A stretch of DNA of 64,000 nucleotides from Guadua angustifolia. Taxonomy: Eukaryota > Streptophyta > Magnoliopsida > Poales > Poaceae. Where the stretch lies: positions 12,428,463-12,492,462 of the forward strand of contig CM070514.1 of NCBI GenBank assembly GCA_036346375.1, written 5' to 3'. Of the stretch, positions 21,708 to 30,912 are shown piece after piece; the first letter of the stretch is position 1; each line of letters begins with the position of its first letter. The notes beneath the pieces are model-generated. The model did no database searches and was not told the DNA's origin. It saw nothing but the letters and a program-made list of their open reading frames with translations. The translations under genes were made by a program, and so were the position numbers.

Positions 21708-22718
21708 TGATGAGGACATCCCAACCAAGGATACAACCGCTGGTCCTTCTTCCCCTACGACTGCTACTTCGTCCCCGATCGTCGCTGTTTCGGCCGCTAT
21801 TTTGTCTACGACGCATGGAGGGCTTAATCCAGAAGCAAAGTCTTTCCACCCACCTTTGCTGGGCCAGCACATCAATAACATCCACCAAGGACAGCCCACG
21901 CACCAAGGAAAGCCCAACATCAAGCTCAGTTCGTCTCCAATTCCAGTTCGGCCATCCAGGAGCAGCAGGACTTCAAACGGACGCCACGGCCACATCCGAA
22001 CTCCGTTTTCGACGTTCGACCACTCGTTTGAAAGGTATCGAGATAACCTTTCAAACGGATCTAGCCCCACTTCCAAATTTGTCCTGAAGCGACGGGAAAT
22101 CACAGAACAATCTAACGGGAATTCGTCTCGAGTCGGGTTCGGCCATCCAGGAGCAGCAGTACTTCAAACGGACATAACTTGACTCCGGACTCCGTTTTTA
22201 GCGACGACCACCCGCTTGAAAGCTTAGAAGATAAGCTTTCCAATGGATTTGGTCCCACTTCCAAATTCGTCATGAAGAAACAGGAAATTACAGAAAATAT
22301 CACGGGACAGAGTTTCCAAGTGCTGCGTCATTTTCCTTTTGGGCCTATGGCCCATGTATCTTAGGGTTTTGGTGGCCACCGCTGTTTTGGCTGCCCTACA
22401 CCTCCTGGCTACCTATATATATGTGGCCACCACCTATCTTTTACGCTTAGGTTTTGTTTGTGTTTGGTAGACCCGTAGGCGCCTCCTCCTCGCTTATGCT
22501 GCGTGTCGACTAGACCGCCTTAACCGAGAAAATAGAACCTCAACTTGTTCCTTTTGATTTCAATACTATATTTTCAGATTGCTTCATACTTTGTTCTTGC
22601 GGGTTCTCGATTTCTTGCAGGAACAATTGATCGTTTGGATCTTGTATCTGTGTGGATTGGCATTGCGATTGTGAAGCTCCCGACCTGTTGGTAGGAAGCC
22701 CTTGATTCGGTGCCATCA
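21708..22718 (+). repeat. Solo-LTR-like insertion inside the B aORF
   Basis: About 1 kb begins tgatgaggacatcc and ends tcggtgccatca, interrupting aORF coding sequence on both sides. It holds a TATA-like tatatatatg near 22415 and a 191-bp internal duplication. Flanking pentamers (ctacc, acacc) agree at only three positions, so the boundaries are tentative. No internal retroelement coding is present, hence the solo-LTR reading. Confidence 0.5.
21949..22325 (+). repeat. 191-bp imperfect tandem duplication
   Basis: cggccatccaggagcagcag starts at 21949 and again at 22140. Both units continue with acttcaaacgga, actccgtttt, a cttgaaa hairpin-like block and cccacttccaaatt. Confidence 0.8.
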
Positions 22719-22740
22719 ACACCCCCAAATCGACGTATCA

Positions 22741-23399
22741 TCATCTCACCGAAAGATCGGGATCACCCGTCCTCATCACTACCTGGGTCGAGAGTCTCCG
22801 TTTTGCAGGAGGCTGGCGAAGCCCCTGGCCTCCCGAGGTCGGGGGAGCGCTCCTCTTGCGGGTTCCCCCGGTCTGGGACCTTAAAACCCACGGTGGCTCT
22901 AAGTCCCCCGCGGCAGAGCTCCCTGGGCCTCCCTCTTGGGTCCTTGGGGCCGCTTGAGGGCCCAAGGACCTGGCAGCTGCCGCCACGCTCAGCTGCTGCA
23001 AGGAGGACATGTCAGAAGGAGAAGAAAAGCAAGCTCTGGGGCTTCGACCATGGGAATCCTTACCGTTGCGCGATCGGCCCATTCGGAGTGGGGCTTCTTA
23101 GCCTCACGGTCGTCCACCTTGCCCGGAGGTGGTTTCTTCTTCCCCTTCTTGCTCTTGCCCCCGCCGGGCAGCGAGAGCAACTTCTTGCCCGTGTCAAGCA
23201 CCTCTTGGTGGTCCTGCGAGCACAGCGAACGATCAGGGAAAAGCGCCGATGAAGTTCAAACTGAAGAACGGCTTGGGAGTGCCCACCTCGGCTTTCCGGC
23301 GTAGTACGTTTTTCGAGACCGGGGGGTCAAGGGTATATTCGTGCACCGCCTTCCCGAACATCTCATTCATCCTGGCGGTGACCCAGGACTCCTTCGGCG
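22741..23399 (-). pseudogene. Element B aORF, middle exons
   Basis: From 23399 on the minus strand the frame reads APKESWVTARMNEMFGKAVH and EYTLDPPVSKNVLRRKAEVG. It is joined to the first exon by a plausible 81-bp intron (23480-23400). Further on, VLDTGKKLLSLPGGG and a Lys-rich run (KSKKGKKKPPPGK) are read at 23201-23110. A Ser/Gly/Pro-rich frame then continues to 22741. Frame changes show decay in this part. The next part of the gene lies beyond the insertion at 21708-22718. Confidence 0.6.
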
Positions 23400-23480
23400 C
23401 TGCAAGCAAACAAACTGTCAAGGAGACCCGAAGGTCGAAAGCGAACAAGTCTCAAAGGCAAGAAGACGCACCAGACGTAC

Positions 23481-24183
23481 CCTCGCGGGTCATATCGTCG
23501 CGCCCTGTGATCTCGTAGAACGGGTGTTCCCTTTTTCGAAGGGGGAAAACCCGGTTCCGCTGGAAGTCGCAGGCGATCGCCTGCCCGGTGAGGCCGCGCA
23601 TGGCGCAGATGTGTATGGCGGCGATGGCCTCTTCGTCGACCTCTAGGTCGTCTGACTCCGGGGTCTCCTTCTTCCCGGTGATCGGAGTTCCGTCGAACGA
23701 CAGCGCCCTGGTCCGGCCCTTCTTCAGATAGAACCACCGCTCGGTCCACGGACCAAGAGAGTCCCGAGATTGGATCTTGGGGAAGGCCCATTGAACCCCC
23801 GTCCGTAGCCGGAAGTAAAGACATCCGACCACGGGGTCCTTCCCGGAGCGGAACAGGGTGAAGAAGCGAAAGAAGAGCGAGAGGGTGGGGAGGATTCCAA
23901 GGAACCCCTCGCACAGATGAGAGAAAATAGAGAGGATGATGGAGCTGGGCACCAGGTTGATGAGCTCTATCTCGCAGTGGGCAAGGACTGCCGCCATGAA
24001 GTCGCTTTCCGGTGTCCGCAGGCCGAAGAGCGCATAATGTTCGGTGCACACGAGCTCGTCGTCCCTAGGGTGCGGCTCGGTCTCCCCGCCTGGCAATCTC
24101 CACATCGCTGGGTCAAGGAGGCCCAAGCCCTCGAGCTCCCTCATCCTCGCCAACGACATGGTGCTTCTCCCAAGTTTGGCCAT
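23481..24183 (-). pseudogene. Element B aORF, first exon (putative gypsy-type transposon domain)
   Basis: Starts at the ATG at 24183 (MAKLGRSTMSLARMRELEGL). It carries the pattern I recall for the plant gypsy-type transposon domain (PF04195): GLLDPAMWRLPGGETEPHPR, ELINLVPSSIILSIFSHLCE, GFLGILPTLSLFFRFFTLFR and VGCLYFRLRTGVQWAFPKIQ. The exon runs 234 codons and ends DDMTREG at a donor-like gagg/gtacgt at 23480. The role is unknown; the ORF is antisense to the element's RNA and so needs its own promoter. Downstream exons are separated by a later insertion, so the gene is broken, although this exon is intact. Confidence 0.75.
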
Positions 24184-24579
24184 GGCGGACGCTCTCAGGC
24201 TTGGTCAAGGAGCGGAGAGTTGCGTGCGTAGGAGGCTGGGAGGGGAGGAGCGCAAGGAAGTCGGGAAGTTCTTCGAAGGTCGCAGAAGGTTTGGGTTTAT
24301 AGGCCTGGGACGACGACGGTTGAAGCCCCTCAAAAGGTGTGCCGGCGACGATTTGACAGGCGCAATTAAGGTTTGGGCGGTGATTTTGAGGCGTTGCAGG
24401 TGTGCGCTCCGATCGATCGAATTCGTACCAGCATCGTGAAGTCCAAAGGACGCCAGGTGTCTCGAAGCTGAAGTCTTGTCCTGGTAATCTCCGCTCGGCC
24501 TTGACCAAAGGTATGAAATCTGGAAGTCTGGCTTCAGCGGCTTCATGCTCGAGGCCAATCCAGGTCTCTTCCATGACCT
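24184..24579. other. aORF 5' flank and 3' untranslated part of element B
   Basis: Minus-strand reading shows no convincing coding. This is where a promoter for the aORF would lie; no clear TATA box was seen. Confidence 0.35.
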
Positions 24580-24597
24580 TAAGCCTGGGGGGCTAGC
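24580..24597 (+). promoter_or_regulatory. Polypurine tract of element B
   Basis: ttaagcctggggggctagc lies directly before the 3' LTR. The G run is the expected plus-strand primer, with the LTR starting at tgacgagg. Confidence 0.6.
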
Positions 24598-25251
24598 TGA
24601 CGAGGACTGGAAGATTTCTGACAAGTCAACGCATGGTCAAGGAGGGCTCCCAGCCTTTGACATTACAGTGAAGGACCGCGACCGCGACCTAACGACGCTC
24701 GCTCCCGCACGACCTCGAGCTCGGGTGGCGTCCCCCCGTTCCCGCTCGACCTCGACCTTGGCTCAGGGGCATGCGTTTACTCGGCAGTTGCCAAGATCTG
24801 CACGATGGCGTTAAGGGGGGACGTGGGCGGTATTTCCGGGGCGGTTATAGCCCGTCTTCAATGCGCACAAAGCCACTGCCCCGGGAATCTCTCTCAACCG
24901 TTACAGGTAGTGTCAGGGAGGATATAAGGCCTCGTAAGGCATGTGTATAGGGGAGGAACAACACGAACTAACTGGCAGTAGCTTGGTAGACACCCACACA
25001 CAGAGCGCTCAAGCTCGACCTGTGAATATTCTTTGTAATCGCCATTAGTAAGTTCCTCCACCTCAGGAGAAGACTGGACATAGAGTCATTACCCTCACGG
25101 GGGCTCGAACCAGTATAATCAACTGTCTCTTGCTCGTTGACGCCACGCCCGATCTTCGCCCGATCCATTGTTGAGCGAAGCGCTTCTTGGGTCCTACACT
25201 CACACTAACCCCCTCCTCACTTTTGCGGTCAGGCGATCCCGATCGTCGACA
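24598..25251 (+). repeat. Element B 3' LTR (654 bp)
   Basis: Starts tgacgaggactggaagattt, ends gatcgtcgaca. Its first part matches 4084-4257. A TATA-like gatataagg near 24920 marks the promoter. The TG and CA ends and the flanking agctc fix both borders. Confidence 0.9.
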
Positions 25252-25256
25252 AGCTC
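25252..25256 (+). repeat. Target-site duplication of element B, right copy (agctc)
   Basis: Identical to 4079-4083. It directly follows the terminal CA of B's 3' LTR. Confidence 0.9.
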
Positions 25257-25595
25257 GCACCCCGTCGTCGAGTCAACAATGAGATCGACGCACGGTAGGG
25301 GGTAAGGATCCTTCGGGCAGGCCTTGTTGAGGTCGGTGAAGTCGACGCACATCCGCCACTTCCTGTTGGATTTCTTGACAAGCACAGGGTTGGCAAGCCA
25401 CTCGGGGTGAGAGACTTCCCTGACGATCCTTGTGCGTAGCAGCTTCTCTACCTCCTCCCGAATGGCATCTTGCCGCTCTAGTGCCTGTCTCTGGACCTTT
25501 TGTCGGACCGGGCGCACTCCTAGGAGCGTTGCCAGTCGGTGCTCGATCGCCTCCCTGGGGACCCTGGTCATATCGGACAATTGCCAGGCGAACAC
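25257..25595 (-). pseudogene. Element A reverse transcriptase, 5' half
   Basis: The minus-strand frame reads FAWQLSDMTRVPREAIEHRL, then EVEKLLRTRIVREVSHPEWL, NPVLVKKSNRKWRMCVDFTD, LNKACPKDPYPLPCVDLIVD and STTGCEL. There element B interrupts it. These are the first RT blocks; the next residues (LLCFLDAYSGYH) are at 4083 and below. No stop is seen before the junction. Confidence 0.88.
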
Positions 25596-25838
25596 GTCGG
25601 AATTAGACCGGAGGAAGGTGACGAGCCTGTCTTCCTATTTGGCGCTGAGGCTAGCACCAATGTTGACGGTCTTCCCAGACTCGCCCCTACTCAGGGAGAC
25701 CACCTTCACCTCGCCGGTCGAGCCGGGTGAGGCACGGTCTTGCCGGAGGGCTTTTAATAGGCGGCATCACCGCCTTACATTGTGGCGCGGCCAGTCCAAT
25801 GCGTGCTTGTGGCAATGCAAGGCTTCTAGCCTGTCCAC

Positions 25839-26174
25839 CTAGATGACTATGGGGCTACCAGGCCCTGGTATCTTCACCACCATGTATGCATAGTGGGTCA
25901 CCGCCATGAACTTGGCCAATGCTGGTCGGCCAAGCAGGGCGTTGTACGGGAGGTCGAAATCAGCTACTTCGAAATCCACCATCTCCATACAGTAGTTGCT
26001 TTCCTCTTCGAAGGTGACGGGAGGCGCACTTGGCCCAGGGGCACCGAGCCAGCCCCCGGAGCAATTCCATAGAAGGGCAAGGCCGGGCGCAACTCCTGCC
26101 GTGATATCTGGAGCACCCAAAATGCCTTGGAGGATAGGAGGTTGATGGAGCTCCCTCCGTTCACTAGCACTCAC
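25839..26174 (-). pseudogene. Element A aspartic protease region
   Basis: Minus-strand frames give LVNGGSSINLLSSKAFWVLQ (active-site variant VNGGSS, from 26170) and, in a second frame, SNYCMEMVDFEVADFDLPYN followed by ALLGRPALAKFMAVTHYAYM. A frameshift near 26010 separates them. The order gag, protease, RT along the minus strand is as in other gypsy elements. The linker to RT (25600-25838) is decayed. Confidence 0.8.
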
Positions 26175-26479
26175 CCAAGCTTCACATTCCGGATCGTGGG
26201 CAAAACCACGATCGGAAGGTGACCTAGGCTGGCAGTGCTCTCAGGGTGGTCAGCCCGACTGAAAGTGATCGGCTCCTCCGACCACTTCAGCATCTGACCC
26301 GCCCCTGAGCTCGGCATCGTGGCGCAGACCTCCCTCCTCAGTTGTTTGTACGTCGTGTTGGAGGGGTAGGTGGCCAAGCCACCATGAATGTATGCCACGG
26401 TTTGATCTGCCTGCTGGAAGGCCAACGGGGCAAGGTCTTCGTCCTGGTCATCATCGCGAGGGCGGCGCTCCTTAAGCCG

Positions 26480-27472
26480 CTACTCCACCATCTTACTCAC
26501 AACCTGGCAACTGGCCAGGTCGTGGGTGTTGGACCTGTGGATCGGGCAGTAGGGCCTGCCCTCGTCGCGGCAGTCATTTCTCCGACCATGGCAATCATCT
26601 CGTCGGTCACGGCGGTCGCGCCCTCGTGGCTTGGTATCCCTACGCTCGCACTCAACGGTCAGGACCCGCTTGGTCTCAACCACCTCACGCCTCTTTGCCC
26701 TCTTGCTCACTTGGCCGGGACCCCTCGAAGTCCCGACTTCGTCTCCGCCGCGACCGCCCTTGGGACCGGACACCGGCCTCCGAGCTTCTGCCGCCCACGC
26801 GCACTTGTGCGCCAGAGAGAAAAGCTCGGAGGTAGTGGTGATGTTGCGGGTGGCCATCTTCTCCTGCATCTTGTGGTCCCGAACGCCTCTCCAAAAGGTG
26901 ATGACAACCGACTGCTTAGAAATCTGGGGGATCGTATTGCGACAATGACTAAATCGTCGGATGAAGTCACGCAACGATTCCCCTCTCTCCTGCTCGAGGG
27001 CATGGAGATTGTCTTCCACGCCCGGTTGTGTGTATGAGCCTTGAAAATTGGCGATGAAGAGGCCACACAACTCCTCCCACGAGTGTACCGATCCTCTCGG
27101 GAGGTTCAACAGCCAGGAACGGGCGAACCCCATCAAGGCCATTAGGAAATAATTGGCCATGGCCTTTTCGGACCCGCCAGCGGCCCGCACCACCGTGGTG
27201 TAGATCTGCAAGAATTCTTTTGGATTGGTGGTGCCGTCGTACTTTTTGATGGATGCCGGGCGAAACCTTTTGGGCCACGCTACACGACGTAGCTGTCGAG
27301 AAAACGCCTGGCACCCAACGCCATAGGGGGAGTCATGCCGTCCACCTAAACCCTGGCCCGGAGACCATGCCGGGGAGTGCGGATCTCGACTCCCCAAAGA
27401 ATCAGAGGAGTGGACCTCCTCCTTGCTCCGAAGGTGAGAGTCATGGGAGGAGCTTTCATCCCCAGGAGCCAT
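26480..27472 (-). pseudogene. Element A gag, main domain
   Basis: One open minus-strand frame of 330 codons. Retrotransposon gag domain: FRPASIKKYDGTTNPKEFLQ, YFLMALMGFARSWLLNLPRG, SVHSWEELCGLFIANFQGSY and RGESLRDFIRRFSHCRNTIP. An Arg/Asp-rich tail follows (GRDRRDRRDDCHGRRNDCRD), then YCPIHRSNTHDLASCQ, a partial Cys/His motif. Gag forms the particle that packages element RNA. This is the longest intact frame of element A. Its N-terminal extension lies in another frame at 27509-28031. Confidence 0.88.
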
Positions 27473-27508
27473 CCGCCTGTCGCGGCCTTGCCCCTGGGCG
27501 CGACGGCA

Positions 27509-28031
27509 CTACAGGTGATTACGCAAATCATCATCGCACCGCCGACGATGCTTCTCTAGATGAACCCTCAGGTCCTCGCGGCTCCCCGCGGAACCGGGAC
27601 CCGTGTCTTGTACGCCCTTTCCTTTGCTCTGGCCCTCCTGACCAGAGCGCTTCCCGCTCGGGCGGCTGGAAGCTTGGGTGCGGTCAACACGCACCCTTGA
27701 CCGAGGAGTACCAACGGTACCTGACCGATCTGGCATCCCCACACGGAGCTGGGTCGCGTCTACAAGGCTAGCAATGTCCTGAATCCACGGCGTGGCTAGG
27801 GTGTCTCCTGCGAGTTCCACCAGAGGGTGGTCCAGGAGGAGACGGATCGCATGCGCTTCTGGCCGGAGGGCCGCCCATGACCAAGCGTCGCTGAATCGAT
27901 GTTCGCCGCCGCCCGGGGCACCACCGCCGCAGGGCGGGCGTGAGACGATCCTTGTCCGGGAGGCTTGGGACGTGTCTCCGGCGTTGCTAGACTCTGTCGC
28001 CTCTTTTTGCTGTGAGTGCGAACCCGCCATC
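27509..28031 (-). pseudogene. Element A gag, N-terminal extension
   Basis: Likely initiation at the ATG at 28031 (MAGSHSQQKEATESSNAGDT). A Ser/Gly/Arg-rich unstructured stretch includes a segment with LVELAGDTLATPWIQDIASL. It ends at a stop at 27509, so a frameshift near 27500 separates it from the main gag frame. The ORF continues open upstream of the ATG, towards the LTR. Confidence 0.65.
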
Positions 28032-28189
28032 ACCAGATGCGCGGTCCTTCCAGACAGAAGACCGGGATCCGTCAGAGAGATGGCTGAGTGAGCCAACCTC
28101 TAGCCCCCAGCGCGCGCTGTCGGCGTTTTTCGCTGCCAAGCGTGATTTCTCCGTGACGGAGAATAAGGTTACAGAGAGGCGTCTTCACG

Positions 28190-28795
28190 GTCAAACACCC
28201 TAATGGCTCTCCCTCGAGGGATTCGGGGGTCAACAGATTAAAGAACACACCAATGTACCCAAGTTTGGGCCCCTAGTGTGGGTAACAGCCCTACGTCCTG
28301 CTAGATCTTTGTTGATGTATATTGAGCCAGTTACAATGCTTTTCCCTCAGGTTTTCTGCTCTTTTTTTGCTATCTCTTTTTCCCTTTCTTTCCCTCTCAG
28401 TTCGTTTCCGCCTCTTCCATGCACCAGAACTCCCTTATGTAGACTAGGCTGGCTCGGGCAGGTGAGAAGGTGACATTATACTGATCTACGATTCATTTAT
28501 TACACCCATCACTGTAGTCCTGTCGCCCAAGCCTCATTCTCCGTGCCGCTGTATGGCTTCGCCCGGTCTGCCCGGGATGTGACTTTCCTGCGACGGGTTA
28601 GGTGTGAGGCGTCAAAGGGATGGGACGTCGTCGTGTCGACAACAGAACTCTTCGCAATCAATGGCTCTGACACAGCGTGTCAGGGGAAGGAGACTTCGAG
28701 GCAAAGCCTCCTTCTCATCCTTTTGGTCGCCAGGCCACCAGGTGGTCTTACTTGTCTGCGGCGGAGAGGGTACCCTGGCGTAAAGTACGGCGACA
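28190..28795 (-). repeat. Element A 5' LTR (probable)
   Basis: On the minus strand a TG at 28795 (tgtcgccgtactttacg) could start the LTR. A TATA-like ctacataagg is at about 28443-28434 and a U5-like agcaggacgtagggctgtta follows near 28305. A weak match to a cgcc..tctgt primer site lies around 28185-28170. The left-hand LTR of A lies outside the window, so neither border can be confirmed. Confidence 0.5.
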
Positions 28796-28829
28796 CACCT
28801 CTACGTGTAGTCTCGCTACGGTCGAAGAG

Positions 28830-29358
28830 ACACTTATTGAAATGTCTTTACATTCTATCTAAGATATTTGTAAAGATAATGTTGTGTCTCTAGCATCTTT
28901 TAAAGAATGAAAATTATATTGGAACCAACCCTTGAACTCAAGATCTTGTGTATAAAGAAGTAGCCTTGCAAAGCATCTTATTGTCACATCACAACTTGTT
29001 TATACTTGTACTGTAATTCTTATGAGTAGTATACTACATGCCTTAAACATATGAAAGAATGTCTCTGAAGAATAAATAATGCTCAAATAACATTTTTACA
29101 ACATAAGGTTGATTTAAAAAATGTCTCAAAAAATATCTCTATATAATTTTTATTTGACAATTTAGAAATGTCTCAAAAATGCCTCTACAGTCAATATTCC
29201 ATGTTCTTTATTTAAAATGTCAAGTGTCTCTACATTTAAGGCACCTTCTAAAATACCACAAAAAAGTGTCTTTACAATATATTATGGCAATTTATAGAGT
29301 CAAATAAAAAATGTCTATAAGAAAGTGCCTCTATATGAGGTTTTTGTTGTAGCGGGAG
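28830..29358 (-). mobile_element. CACTA-like transposon terminal fragment
   Basis: AT-rich segment with many scattered copies of a gtgtctctaca/aatgtctca-type motif (near 28843, 28885, 29057, 29120, 29167, 29222, 29265, 29308, 29325). On the minus strand it ends cgctacaacaaaaacc at 29358, one base from a CACTA-type terminus. Subterminal repeats of this style are typical of CACTA elements. The other terminus is not seen and no transposase is present. Confidence 0.5.
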
Positions 29359-30560
29359 GAAGGGCACCGCAATATTTGTGAGATATATATATAATAACAA
29401 TTAGCAATAGAATTAGATATATTAATTTTTCTCTTGAGTAGTGATTTCACTTAGCAGTTGAACCTCTAAAACATTTATCTTCAACTATTTATTTGGGCTG
29501 GGATAGGACACTATCACATGCAATGATATTTTCACTCTCAAGGAGTTAGATGATTAGAGTTAGAAAACCCTAAGGTAAGGTAGCCAGTTCCTCATGGATT
29601 TGATAAACCCTAAATATTTAGGAAAAAGCTACAATTGACCCCTGCACTTGTGGTTATCATCGATCGCATGTAATTGCACAGTTTTCATGGATATGGATGA
29701 GTACTTCCCTAAGGGCTGGAGGTTAAGGTAGCCATGTAACTCTAGTAATCAAGGGGATAGTCTATCATGTATGATTTTTGTGTTAACGGTGCTATTAGCG
29801 TTTCTTTGTCTTTCTTCAATACTAGGTCTCAATGGGGCCCGATGCTCTATAGGACAGCACTAGAAAGGTAGAAATAGTGATGCGTGGAAGAATGGTTGTC
29901 AGGGTTGGTGACAATGAAAGCAGCAAAGATCAGCTTTTGGATTCAATCTACTTGAGGGAACATGGCATAACCATGGTGCACAATGCATTGGTCTGGTTGT
30001 AAGTCAGTTGGTCTACACGATAATTCCTTAATTTCAAGGGTGACATGTTGTAGTACTCGCATGAGTGGGACAGTTGATTCTCTCATACAATGTTTGTCTA
30101 AGGGAGATACATATAGGGTGTGCCACCTACATGAACACATGGTTATCACAATTGCTTTGATTTATTAGATCATTATTATTATCATCCCAGAGATTTACTA
30201 ACTTTGCGTGATCGTAATACTGAAGACCTCATCCTACATCATACGAATCGCAACCTTTCAGTATTAGAATTATTATTGCTTTAATAGTAAATTAGCTCTT
30301 TATTATTTTCATCATAATTACATCCCTCATTTTTATTTTAATTGTAATTAAATTAATAATTGTTTGAAGGTAATAGAATAATCCTCACGTTCACGAGGAA
30401 TCAATATAAACCTTGGATTACTCTAAGGGAAATTGCTATGAACAACACCGTACACTTTCGGGTCATTGGCGACAAAATCTGATCTCTAGTTTTTCCCCAT
30501 TTTCGACAGATTAAGTATCACCTAGCAGTTGGATTTGATGATTACCCGTTCAAAACGCCT
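29359..30560. other. Intergenic stretch without recognised feature
   Basis: AT-rich. Short ORFs only. Nothing recognisable on either strand. Confidence 0.4.
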
Positions 30561-30738
30561 GTTAACAGCATGTTGGACGCCATCTCTAGGGCTTAAGCTG
30601 ATAAGAAAAGTGAACAATATACTTCAACACTCTCCTCAAGTCTAGGTTCTACTTGGCTTAAGATGTAGACTCGAAGTGAGCTGAAATTATTTTGTATTAA
30701 TATTGTGTAAGTTAGGTCTTGAACTTAAAATCTCTTGA

Positions 30739-30749
30739 CTCTGATACCA
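30739..30749 (-). promoter_or_regulatory. Primer-binding-site-like motif
   Basis: Minus strand tggtatcagag, followed by tcaagagattttaagttc. It matches the initiator-Met primer site but has no recognisable LTR directly upstream of it. It may be a relic of another element. Confidence 0.35.
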
Positions 30750-30817
30750 TATTGAGTTTCATATGCAATCAATTCATCAGAAAGTTAAGGTGACAAGGAA
30801 ATGTAACAATATAGTTC

Positions 30818-30893
30818 AACTCCTTGTAACCACACTGTAACCTCCATACAAACGCTTCAAACCAAAAGCAGCATCAACATTGATCTTATGCCA
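30818..30893 (-). pseudogene. LINE-type RNase H fragment
   Basis: The minus-strand frame reads WHKINVDAAFGLKRLYGGYS then VVTR. This matches the start of the plant non-LTR RNase H domain (KINVDAAF...GG..VVxR). Only about 25 codons remain and a stop follows. It could also be a solitary RNase H-like domain from another gene. Confidence 0.4.
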
Positions 30894-30912
30894 TTGTTAT
30901 GGTAGTCTCTCC

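Larger units (their letters stand above)
4084..25251 (+). mobile_element. Element B: Tat-like Ty3/gypsy retrotransposon with nested insertions
   Basis: The outer limits are set by TG at 4084, CA at 25251 and the flanking duplication agctc. B's own parts are the 5' LTR stub, a protease-to-integrase pol (about 16.4-19.7 kb), an antisense ORF (24183 to 20269), a purine-rich tract before 24598, and the 3' LTR (24598-25251). Element C (from 4258), a copia-LTR-like piece (16030-16375) and a solo-LTR-like insertion (21708-22718) account for the rest. Gag and the first five RT blocks are missing, so this copy is non-autonomous and dead. Confidence 0.85.

Noticed and set aside
26342..27037. 231-codon plus-strand ORF at element A gag
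   Set aside because: It is the shadow of the minus-strand gag frame, which carries the recognisable gag motifs.
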